A stretch of 11,513 nucleotides of DNA from the NCBI GenBank assembly GCA_902783815.1, contig CACZSM010000229.1, positions 1-11,513 of the forward strand, read 5' to 3'. Position numbers and translations under genes: made by a program. Source of the stretch: an uncultured Ruminococcus sp. GTDB taxonomy: Bacteria; Bacillota; Clostridia; Oscillospirales; Acutalibacteraceae. Shown in pieces: positions 1-7,085 of the stretch. The number at the start of each line of letters is the position of its first letter. Positions within the stretch are counted from its first letter, which is position 1. The notes under the pieces are model-generated. The model saw only the letters and a list, made by a program, of their open reading frames with translations. It was not told the origin of the DNA and ran no database searches.

Positions 1-21
1 AAATTAAAGGGGGAATACGAA

Positions 22-1239
22 ATGTATCCAAAGCAGGAAGTTGTTGCTATGCTGCTGGCAGGCGGTCAGGGCAGCAGACTTGGTGTACTCACTCAGAAAT
101 TGGCAAAGCCGGCAGTACCTTTCGGAGGCAAGTATCGTATAATTGACTTTCCGTTGTCAAACTGCGTGAATTCAGGTATTGAGGCAGTGGGCGTTCTGAC
201 ACAGTATCAGCCGCTCGTACTGAATGAATATATCGGAAGCGGTCAGCCTTGGGATCTCGACAGCATGAACAGCGGTGTCCGTGTGCTGTCACCGTATCAG
301 CAGGTGAAGGGCGCAGACTGGTATTCAGGTACGGCTAACGCTATCTATCAGAATATCAACTATATCGACAGATATAACCCGGATTATGTTGTAATACTCT
401 CCGGCGACCATATCTATAAGATGGACTATTCAAAAATGATAGCTGCTCATAAGGCTAATAACGCTGACTGTACTATCGCTGTAATAGATGTTCCTCTCGC
501 AGAGGCTTCAAGATTCGGTATTATGAATACTAATCCGGACGGCTCTATCTATGAGTTCGAGGAAAAACCGGCTCATCCGAAGAGTACGAACGCTTCAATG
601 GGTATCTATGTATTCAGCTGGAACAAGCTCAGAAAGTATCTTATCGAGGATGAGGAAACTGAAGGCTCTTCTCATGACTTCGGTAAGGATGTGCTTCCGA
701 AAATGCTCGACGACGGACAGAGAATGTTCGCTTATCAGTTCGAGGGCTACTGGAAGGATGTCGGAACAATAGACAGCCTCTGGGAAGCAAATATGGATCT
801 CCTCGATCCGAATGTTCCGCTTGATCTGAATGATGAGTCCTGGAAAATATACTCCAAGAACCCCGTCGTTCCGCCGCAGTATATCGATGAAAAAGCTGAG
901 GTTCAGAACTCACTTATCGCAGACGGCTGCTCTATCGCAGGCTCCGTTGACTTCTCAGTTCTGTTCTCAAATGTAGTAGTAAAACCAGGCGCAGTCGTAC
1001 AGGATTCCATAATTATGCCGGGTTCTGTTATCGAGGAAGGCGCAGTTGTACAGTATGCAATAGTATCAGAAAATACAGTTATCGGTAAAAATGCAGTTGT
1101 CGGTGCAAGACCTGAAACTATCGTTGATAAGGATCAGTGGGGCATCGCTGTTGTAGGCGATAACCTTGTAATAGGCGAGGGCGCAAAAATAGCTCCTAAG
1201 GCTATGGTTTCCAAAAATGTAGAGGGGGTTGAAGAATAA
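22..1239 (+). CDS. glgC: glucose-1-phosphate adenylyltransferase (ADP-glucose pyrophosphorylase), catalytic subunit
   Basis: Makes ADP-glucose and pyrophosphate from ATP and glucose-1-phosphate, the committed step of cytosolic glycogen synthesis. The 405-residue protein is family length. It starts with the nucleotidyltransferase loop LLAGGQGSRL (residues 11-20), followed by the conserved PFGGKYRIIDFPLSN (33-47). The catalytic metal-binding segment SGDHIYKMDY is at 127-136, FEEKP with the sugar-phosphate-binding lysine at 179-183, and YWKDVGT at 243-249. From about residue 290 hexapeptide-like repeats form the C-terminal left-handed beta-helix. An AAAGGGGG ribosome binding site lies about 8 bases before the ATG. 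The stop overlaps the glgD start by one base (TAATG), indicating translational coupling. All key motifs are intact. The promoter lies left of the window. Confidence 0.97.
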   Translation: MYPKQEVVAMLLAGGQGSRLGVLTQKLAKPAVPFGGKYRIIDFPLSNCVNSGIEAVGVLTQYQPLVLNEYIGSGQPWDLDSMNSGVRVLSPYQQVKGADWYSGTANAIYQNINYIDRYNPDYVVILSGDHIYKMDYSKMIAAHKANNADCTIAVIDVPLAEASRFGIMNTNPDGSIYEFEEKPAHPKSTNASMGIYVFSWNKLRKYLIEDEETEGSSHDFGKDVLPKMLDDGQRMFAYQFEGYWKDVGTIDSLWEANMDLLDPNVPLDLNDESWKIYSKNPVVPPQYIDEKAEVQNSLIADGCSIAGSVDFSVLFSNVVVKPGAVVQDSIIMPGSVIEEGAVVQYAIVSENTVIGKNAVVGARPETIVDKDQWGIAVVGDNLVIGEGAKIAPKAMVSKNVEGVEE

Positions 1240-2351
1240 TGCGCGGTAACAATATAATGGGAATTATCTTCGCTAATCTGCATGAGGATCTTATCAGCCA
1301 GCTTACAGAAGTAAGAATAATGGGCGCTGTTCCTTTCGGCGGAAAATATCGTATGATAGATTTCCCTCTTTCAAATATGGTAAATTCAGGTATCAATAAG
1401 GTCGGCGTTCTTACAAAGAGCAACTACCAGTCTATAATGGATCATGTCGGCACAGGTAAGGCTTGGGATCTGTCCAGAAAACAGGGCGGTCTGTTTATGC
1501 TTCCTCCGTTTACCGACAAGAATGAGTATGCTAACAGAGTTACAACTCTTAACAGTATAATGCCGTTCCTTAAAAACTAAACTGAGGAGTATGTTGTTAT
1601 TACAGACTGCGATACAGTATGCAATATCGACTTCCAGGATGTATGCAGCAAGCATCTTGAAAATAATGCAGATATCACAGTTGTATATAAGAGGGATCTT
1701 ATCCCGGAAAAACTCCATGACCCGACAGTTTTCTCACTCGATACAAAGGGTAAGGTAACAGATGTCGCAATAAACGGCAGCTTCACTGGCTCTTGCAGCT
1801 TCTATATGAATATGATGTTCATAAAGAGAGATCTGCTTATCTACCTTGTGAATAAGTGTATCAGCAAGAATACTCTTAACTTCAAAAGGGATATTATACA
1901 GGGCGAATATAAGAGCCTTAATATCTATGGCTATGAGTTCAAGGGCTTCTCACCAATAATTACCTCTATGAGCGATTACTTCGCAGCTAATATGGCTCTT
2001 ATGGAGGCTGATGTAAGAGATGACCTCTTCAATAGCGCCAGACCTATCTATACAAAGGTAAGAGATGATATGCCGACTAAGTATGGTCTTGGATCAAGCG
2101 TAAAGAATTCACTTATCGCTAACGGCTGTACTATAGAGGGCGAGGTCGAGAACTGCGTTCTGTTCAAGGGCGTTCATATCGGCAAGAATACAAAGGTTTC
2201 AAACTGCGTAATAATGCAGGATACAAAGATCGGTTCAGACAGCAGCCTGAGCTATGTGATAGTTGATAAGGATGTAACAATTAAGGACGAAAGAACTCTT
2301 GAGGGCTTCTCGTCATATCCTGTGTGCATAAGCAAGGGAAGCGTTGTCTGA
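1239..2351 (+). pseudogene. glgD: glgD, ADP-glucose pyrophosphorylase-like regulatory subunit, interrupted by in-frame TAA
   Basis: Non-catalytic paralogue of GlgC; in Firmicutes such as Geobacillus it associates with GlgC and boosts its activity. The N-terminal part (113 residues) has MRGNNIMGIIFANLHEDLI, PFGGKYRMIDFPLSNMVNSG and GKAWDLSRKQGG. It lacks the glycine-rich nucleotide loop of GlgC, as expected for GlgD. A TAA at 1578-1580 (codon 114) then interrupts it. The same frame continues without shift into TEEYVVITDCDTVCNIDF, and then through the beta-helix region to TAA at 2349-2351. Without the stop the product would be about 370 residues, the family's usual length. The stop probably replaces a serine codon; TCA to TAA is one base. 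An in-frame ATG at 1806 could start only a C-terminal 181-residue fragment and has no ribosome binding site. Either a recent nonsense mutation or a sequence error. Confidence 0.93.
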
Positions 2352-2361
2352 TACGGACATC

Positions 2362-2368
2362 GGAGGTG
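2362..2368 (+). promoter_or_regulatory. ribosome binding site of glgA
   Basis: GGAGGTG, eight bases before the glgA ATG and just after the glgD stop. It is the strongest ribosome binding site in the glg operon. It would let glgA be translated independently of the interrupted glgD frame, provided the transcript is not cut short by polarity. Confidence 0.75.
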
Positions 2369-2376
2369 CGTAAGAT

Positions 2377-3801
2377 ATGAAAGTTTTGTTTGCAACAAGC
2401 GAGGCGCAGCCCTTCGCAGCATCCGGCGGACTTGCGGATGTGGCAGGGTCATTGCCTCACGCACTGAGAAAAAGACTGATAGGCATCCGTATCGTAATGC
2501 CGCTGTATGAGGATATACCTCAGAGTCTTAAGGATACCATGAGATTCGTGACCAGCTTTTCTGTTCCGGTGTCATGGAGGAGGCAGTACTGCGGAATTTT
2601 TGAAACGAGATATAACGGCGTTATCTATTACTTCCTTGATAACCAGTATTACTTTAAGCGTCAGGGACTTTACGGTCACTATGACGATGCAGAGAGATTT
2701 GCGTTCTTTTCAAGAGCTGTGATCGAAATGATGCCCCATATCGACTTCAAGCCTGATATTATCCATTGTAATGACTGGCAGACAGCGCTTGTTCCTACAT
2801 ACTACAGCCTGTTTTACGCACAGAATGAATGGTACCGCGGTATAAAAACAATATTTACGATCCATAATATCCAGTATCAGGGTCAGTACGGAAAAGAAAT
2901 ATATGATGAGGTAGTCGGAATACCGCCTAACAGCAGATCAGTGCTTGACTGGAATGATGATATCAACTATATGAAGGGCGCTATTGAAACAGCTAACCGT
3001 GTTACTACAGTTAGTCCAAGCTATGCCTGGGAAATAAGGGATCCCTGGTTCGCACATAAGCTCGATCCCATTCTTAATGCGAGAGCATGGAAGATAAGGG
3101 GCATACTTAACGGAATTGATACGGTTTCCTATAACCCGGCAACGGATATTCAACTGTATGCTCACTATACGGCGGATGACCTCTCAGGTAAGGCTGTCAA
3201 TAAACAAAGACTCCAGGAGCGTCTGGAACTGGAACAGAACCCAGATATCCCGATGATAGCAATGGTAACAAGACTTGTATCACATAAGGGTCTTGACCTT
3301 GTAAAAGCTGCTCTCGATCAGCTTATGAGGGAAGAGTATGTTCAGTTCGTAATACTCGGATCAGGCGACTGGGAGTATGAGAGCTTCTTCCGTTCAATGC
3401 ACGAACGCTATCGCGGCAGACTGTGCGCTTGTCATGGATTCATACCGGAGCTTTCAAGAAAGATCTATGCCGGTGCGGATATGTTCCTTATGCCGTCAAA
3501 GGCTGAGCCGTGTGGTCTTTCACAGATGATAGCTCTCAGATACGGCGCAGTTCCGATCGTCCGTGAGGTCGGAGGACTCAGGGACTCCATTCAGGACAGC
3601 GGAACAGGCAGCGGTAATGGCTTTACATTTGCTAACTATGATGCAATGGATATGCTTGCCTGCATCAGAAGAGCTATTGCCGGATACTGGCAGCGTGACG
3701 GCTGGAGGATACTCGTACAGAGAGCTATGAGAAGTGATAACAGCTGGGCAAAGTCTGCAACAGAGTATATTAATCTCTACAAAGAGCTTATCAATGAGTA
3801 A
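2377..3801 (+). CDS. glgA: glycogen synthase (ADP-glucose type, GT5)
   Basis: Transfers glucose from ADP-glucose to the non-reducing end of alpha-1,4-glucan in the cytosol. The 474 residues match the family (about 475-480). Visible landmarks are SGGLADVAGSLP (16-27), the GT5 catalytic-domain stretch HNIQYQGQYG (163-172), TTVSPSYAWEI (210-220), GILNGID (242-248), and the GT-B active-site set R299 and K304 in TRLVSHKG with E377 in KAEPCGLSQ. EVGGLRDSI follows at 397-405. The lysine of the classic KTGGL motif (K15 in E. coli) is alanine here (A15). It is the last gene of the glg operon, 25 bp after the glgD frame, and is followed by an intrinsic terminator. The active-site residues are otherwise present, so function as glycogen synthase is well supported. 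Confidence 0.97.
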   Translation: MKVLFATSEAQPFAASGGLADVAGSLPHALRKRLIGIRIVMPLYEDIPQSLKDTMRFVTSFSVPVSWRRQYCGIFETRYNGVIYYFLDNQYYFKRQGLYGHYDDAERFAFFSRAVIEMMPHIDFKPDIIHCNDWQTALVPTYYSLFYAQNEWYRGIKTIFTIHNIQYQGQYGKEIYDEVVGIPPNSRSVLDWNDDINYMKGAIETANRVTTVSPSYAWEIRDPWFAHKLDPILNARAWKIRGILNGIDTVSYNPATDIQLYAHYTADDLSGKAVNKQRLQERLELEQNPDIPMIAMVTRLVSHKGLDLVKAALDQLMREEYVQFVILGSGDWEYESFFRSMHERYRGRLCACHGFIPELSRKIYAGADMFLMPSKAEPCGLSQMIALRYGAVPIVREVGGLRDSIQDSGTGSGNGFTFANYDAMDMLACIRRAIAGYWQRDGWRILVQRAMRSDNSWAKSATEYINLYKELINE

Positions 3802-3823
3802 TTGTAAGATCTGAAATTTTTAT

Positions 3824-3857
3824 AAGGCGGTATGCTCTCGCAGCATACCGCCTTTTT
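3824..3857 (+). terminator. intrinsic terminator of the glgCDA operon
   Basis: A perfect 12-bp stem, AAGGCGGTATGC (3824-3835) pairing with GCATACCGCCTT (3843-3854), extendable by one T-A pair to leave a five-base loop. A run of five T follows. It lies 22 bp after the glgA stop. It ends only 20 bp before the next gene's ATG, so it could also act as a leader hairpin for that gene. Confidence 0.92.
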
Positions 3858-3861
3858 GAAA

Positions 3862-3870
3862 AAAGGGGGA
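3862..3870 (+). promoter_or_regulatory. ribosome binding site of the membrane-anchored protein
   Basis: AAAGGGGGA, about seven bases before ATG 3878 and four bases after the terminator T-run. It fixes this start, and the protein then begins directly with a signal peptide. Confidence 0.7.
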
Positions 3871-3877
3871 CTATATA

Positions 3878-5260
3878 ATGAAAAAAATCATAGCATCAGC
3901 AGCTTGCGCGGCAATAATAATGTCCGCAGCATCAATATCTGCGGCAGCAGAGGTAGATACAAAGGGCTTTGATCTGCCGTTTGAGGCCGAGAAGCCTGCA
4001 AATACTGCCCTTGGATGGCTGGATGGTGGTGATTCTCCGACAACAATGAAAATCACCTACAGCATGGGCGGATCTATGAATGAGTGGCTGAGTGCTGCGG
4101 CAGACCCCGCTACGCATGATGCAACGATGGAAAAGCTCAGTAAGGAAAATGGAATAGATGATCTTTATGTATCAGCTCAGATAGACTGGGCTATAGATGA
4201 TCCTGAAAACGGGTGGCACTGGACAAAATACTGGGACGGAGAGATCGTTAAGACCGAGGACCGTGAGGAATGGACAGGCTATGGATATGATAAGGATTAT
4301 CAGGTCCGTACAGGCGACTGGGATATCCTTGATGGGTGGGCATATCCCCAGAAGATAAACGATTGCTGGATACTGAGGGGCGGACTTGTAAATGATACGA
4401 CTGAATGGTTCTATGGAACAGACCTCAAACCAGGAGTAAAGGATCAGCTGAAGGAAGATCAATACACATTGGAGGATACCGATTCTGAGGACAATGAAAA
4501 ACTTTTAGTTATTGACTGGACAAAGCATACTGCATATGTTCGTGTGAGATGGGCAATAACTGCAACAAAGATCGAAAATGATACTACGATCACCCGTCCC
4601 ATATTTTCCGAGTGGTCGGAAATATCGTCATTCGGAAAGGATGCAGCAGAAGCCGTAAGCTACACAAAGGATGACATAAAACCTCCTGTAATAACCGGTC
4701 TTGAATACTATCCGGATGAATTCAATGGCTATCCTCAGATAAGCTGTACGCTTACGGTTCCGGCAGAGCTTGAAAAGGCTTTGACAAGTATAAATGCAAG
4801 GGGCGGCGATATCCGCGTTGAATTCGAGGCAAGAGTACCGGACGGCGAATGGGTAGGCTTACAGGGTGACCTTACGATCACAAGCGGAAAAATGGTATTT
4901 GCTCTGCAAAATCTCGCGGAGTCACTCATTGGAGAGGATGGAGAGAAATCAGGTGTCATACTTGAAAAAGGATCGCCTGTAGAGCTTCGCGCTCGTTACT
5001 TTGTCATGGACGATACCGAGGATTTTTACAGCGACTATTCTGATGTTCTGACCTTTGGCACAGAAGAACTCAGCGCTCCAGAGAAAGTGTCCGCTGCGGA
5101 AGAAAGCAAGGCTTCAGACGAAAGTCAGACAAGCGAAAAAAATGAGCAGGAGAAGTCAAATCCTCTGATCATAATAATCATAATAATTGTACTGCTCATC
5201 ATAATCATAATTATAGTAATTATAATCATAAGCAAGAAAAAGAAGGATAAGAAAAATTAA
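3878..5260 (+). CDS. unrecognised secreted protein with C-terminal poly-isoleucine membrane anchor
   Basis: Function not recognised. The 460 residues begin with a signal peptide: MKK, a hydrophobic core, and a likely cut after SAAA near residue 24. The extracellular part is rich in Trp, Asp and Glu. It seems to hold two related beta-rich modules, each ending alike: YVRVRWAI...FSEWSEISSFG (220-253) and VELRARYF...YSDYSDVLTFG (368-394). These endings resemble fibronectin-III-like edges, which is inference. An acidic, Ser/Glu/Lys-rich linker (about 396-428) leads to a membrane helix at 430-451 with 17 Ile in 22 residues. The tail SKKKKDKKN is a positive-inside stop-transfer. This gives a type I topology with the bulk outside. 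No sortase motif, catalytic signature or dockerin is seen. The gene sits between the glg terminator and convergent whiA; its link to either is unknown. Confidence 0.85.
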   Translation: MKKIIASAACAAIIMSAASISAAAEVDTKGFDLPFEAEKPANTALGWLDGGDSPTTMKITYSMGGSMNEWLSAAADPATHDATMEKLSKENGIDDLYVSAQIDWAIDDPENGWHWTKYWDGEIVKTEDREEWTGYGYDKDYQVRTGDWDILDGWAYPQKINDCWILRGGLVNDTTEWFYGTDLKPGVKDQLKEDQYTLEDTDSEDNEKLLVIDWTKHTAYVRVRWAITATKIENDTTITRPIFSEWSEISSFGKDAAEAVSYTKDDIKPPVITGLEYYPDEFNGYPQISCTLTVPAELEKALTSINARGGDIRVEFEARVPDGEWVGLQGDLTITSGKMVFALQNLAESLIGEDGEKSGVILEKGSPVELRARYFVMDDTEDFYSDYSDVLTFGTEELSAPEKVSAAEESKASDESQTSEKNEQEKSNPLIIIIIIIVLLIIIIIIVIIIISKKKKDKKN

Positions 5261-6177
5261 GTTATTTCTTTCGCCAATTCAATTATCCTTGCAAGTCTGT
5301 GGTTCACTCCGGAACGGCTTATCGGCGGCTCGGAGGCTTCTCCAAGCTCCCGGAGATTGTATTCCGGGTTTTCAATACGCAGCTGTGCAAGCTGTCTTAG
5401 CTCCTCCGGGAGCCATGAAAGACCTTTGGTTTTTCGTATATGTTCAATAGCCAAAAGCTGCTTCGCGGCAGCTTTTGCTGTTTTATTGCTGTTTGCTGTC
5501 TCGGAGTTTATCTGCCTGTTGACCTTATTCCTCAGAGATCTATATACCTTCTGATTCAGTACCTCCAGACAGGCATTTCCTGCGCCGATATATCCAAGCA
5601 GATCACCGATGCTGTCGCAGTCTTTCAGATATACTATATAGCTGCCCTTTCTTCTTGCTACCTTCGGTTCAGTTTCAAGTACCTCTATCTCACCGATAAG
5701 ACGGCAAAGATCATTTGCAAGATTCATCTTCGGTACAACAAATTCAAGATGGTAGTCCTTTTCCGGATCGGTAACATATCCGCATACAAGGAAAGCGCCC
5801 CTCAGAAAACAGGCGGCGCAGTCCTCATCCTCAATATTTGAACGGTTTATCCGCAGACTTGCGGCTGACGGGGAATGTCCGAAGTAGTCGAATATCCTGC
5901 GGCAGTCACGCTCATCCGGTACGGAAAGACTGTAAACAGCATTTTCACCGCCCCTGTGCGTAAGGTTTACCCTCATATCAACTATTGCAGAGGTCAGTAC
6001 AGACAGCTGTTCTGAATAAAGCTGAGCAGTCGGATGGCTTTCTGTAGTGAGTGTAATGGAGCTTTCCGAGAATGTACGGGAGAACAGCAGCATCCCATAT
6101 ACAAGCGAATGTCTGAATGATTCTCCGGGAACGGCAGCGCTGCAAAGCTCCTGCCGGACATCCTTTGAAAATGACAT
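5257..6177 (-). CDS. whiA: DNA-binding protein WhiA
   Basis: Conserved Gram-positive DNA-binding protein. It was named for sporulation control in Streptomyces and is linked to cell division and chromosome segregation in Bacillus. The 306 residues fit the family (about 310-325). The order is an N-terminal WhiA domain beginning MSFSKDVRQEL, a LAGLIDADG-like core around CAACFLRGAFLVCGYVTDP (120-138) and EFVVPKMNLANDLCRLIGEI, and a C-terminal helix-turn-helix with NLRELGEASEPPISRSGVNHRLARI (274-298). The endonuclease catalytic acids are not expected in this family. It is the last gene of the hprK operon, ten bases after rapZ. Its stop shares TTAA with the stop of the convergent membrane-protein gene, and no terminator is visible between them. 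Confidence 0.96.
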   Translation of the reverse strand: MSFSKDVRQELCSAAVPGESFRHSLVYGMLLFSRTFSESSITLTTESHPTAQLYSEQLSVLTSAIVDMRVNLTHRGGENAVYSLSVPDERDCRRIFDYFGHSPSAASLRINRSNIEDEDCAACFLRGAFLVCGYVTDPEKDYHLEFVVPKMNLANDLCRLIGEIEVLETEPKVARRKGSYIVYLKDCDSIGDLLGYIGAGNACLEVLNQKVYRSLRNKVNRQINSETANSNKTAKAAAKQLLAIEHIRKTKGLSWLPEELRQLAQLRIENPEYNLRELGEASEPPISRSGVNHRLARIIELAKEIT

Positions 6178-6180
6178 ATT

Positions 6181-6188
6181 ATCACCTT
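6181..6188 (-). promoter_or_regulatory. ribosome binding site of whiA, abutting the rapZ stop
   Basis: AAGGTGAT on the minus strand overlaps the last base of the rapZ TGA and lies about four bases before the whiA ATG. This arrangement suggests translational coupling, with ribosomes finishing rapZ restarting on whiA. It also leaves no room for another gene between the two. Confidence 0.7.
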
Positions 6189-7069
6189 CAATGCTTATTT
6201 ATATCTCTGTGATGCACAATAGTGCGCTGATCGGTCTCAAGGATATGGCTGTAAAGGACTCTTGTAAGAGTGACGGAACGGTGCTTGCCGCCCGTACAGC
6301 CTATTGCGATAACAAGCTGACTTTTACCCTCGGAAAGGTACAGTGGCAGAGTGTAATCAACAAGTGATATCATGCGGTCGGCAAAGCCCTTTGACTGCTC
6401 AAACTGCATGACATAATCATATACACAGCTTTCCAGACCCGTATGCTCTTTCAGTTCGGGAATATAGAAAGGATTGGGCAGACACCTTACATCAAAGACA
6501 AGATCAGCCTCGGCTGGCAGACCGTATTTGAAACCAAAGGACATACAGTTTACAGTAAGTCCTAATGCGATATTTCCCAGAAACAGAGAGCTTATCCTCT
6601 CTTTAAGCTGTGTCGGAGAAAGCAGCGATGTATCAACAACATAATCAGCCCTTGCCTTGACAGGCATAAGCAGTGATCTTTCCAGTGTAACGGCAGCCTC
6701 TGTAGAAACAGCATTTTCACTCAGAGGGTGCTTTCTTCTTGTTTCCTTGAACCGTCTGAGTATCACATCATCCCTTGCATCAAGGAAAAGTATGCGGAAT
6801 CTCTTTTGCTCTGCTTTCAGCTTATCGAGGGATGAAAAGAGGTCGTTGAAAACATTTCCGGCTCTGGCATCTGTTACTACTGCAATTTTTTTCATTCTGT
6901 CGTCAGTAGATTTCTCGCAAAGCTCATAGAATGTTGAAACGAGCATGGGAGGGAGGTTATCGACACAATAATAGCCGATATCCTCCATATTTTTCATTGC
7001 CACTGATTTTCCTGCTCCGGAAAGACCTGTGATTATGATAAAATCCATTTTTGCATTATCTGTAGCCAT
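6188..7069 (-). CDS. rapZ: RapZ/YvcJ family nucleotide-binding regulator
   Basis: P-loop protein of the RapZ (E. coli, amino-sugar/GlmS sRNA control) and YvcJ (Bacillus, GTPase) family. The 293 residues match the usual length. Walker A GLSGAGKS is at 15-22, then YYCVDNLPP (33-41), LFLDARDDVILRRFKETRRKHPL (94-116), SFGFKYG (177-183) and DVRCLPNPFY (193-202). The C-terminal domain has GCTGGKHRSV (257-266) and HHRDI (286-290). I chose the start at 7069 over M8 because AGAAGGG lies six bases upstream of 7069 and M8 has no such site. The gene lies 16 bp after murB and 10 bp before whiA. In Bacillus and most clostridia yvcK follows directly; it is absent here. The target in Firmicutes is not firmly known. 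Confidence 0.96.
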   Translation of the reverse strand: MATDNAKMDFIIITGLSGAGKSVAMKNMEDIGYYCVDNLPPMLVSTFYELCEKSTDDRMKKIAVVTDARAGNVFNDLFSSLDKLKAEQKRFRILFLDARDDVILRRFKETRRKHPLSENAVSTEAAVTLERSLLMPVKARADYVVDTSLLSPTQLKERISSLFLGNIALGLTVNCMSFGFKYGLPAEADLVFDVRCLPNPFYIPELKEHTGLESCVYDYVMQFEQSKGFADRMISLVDYTLPLYLSEGKSQLVIAIGCTGGKHRSVTLTRVLYSHILETDQRTIVHHRDINKH

Positions 7070-7085
7070 AAAAATCCCTTCTGAG

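Noticed and set aside
1584..1593. GAGGAG followed by ATG just after the internal glgD stop, possible restart
   Set aside because: The ATG at 1591 is one base after GAGGAG, too close, and out of frame with glgD, leading only to an unrelated short frame. It cannot rescue the C-terminal part.
1806..2351. Separate 181-codon gene in the second half of glgD
   Set aside because: Its sequence is the C-terminal half of GlgD in the same frame as the N-terminal half, and there is no ribosome binding site before ATG 1806. It is a piece of the interrupted gene.
5165..5230. AT-rich low-complexity run, possibly a frameshifted or non-coding repeat
   Set aside because: The frame stays open, uses all three Ile codons, and ends in a lysine tail and stop exactly as a membrane anchor should. 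It is best explained as real coding sequence.
5440..5841. 133-codon plus-strand frame over whiA
   Set aside because: Wholly antisense to whiA, whose WhiA core and helix-turn-helix are clear; no ribosome binding site or known domain on the plus strand.
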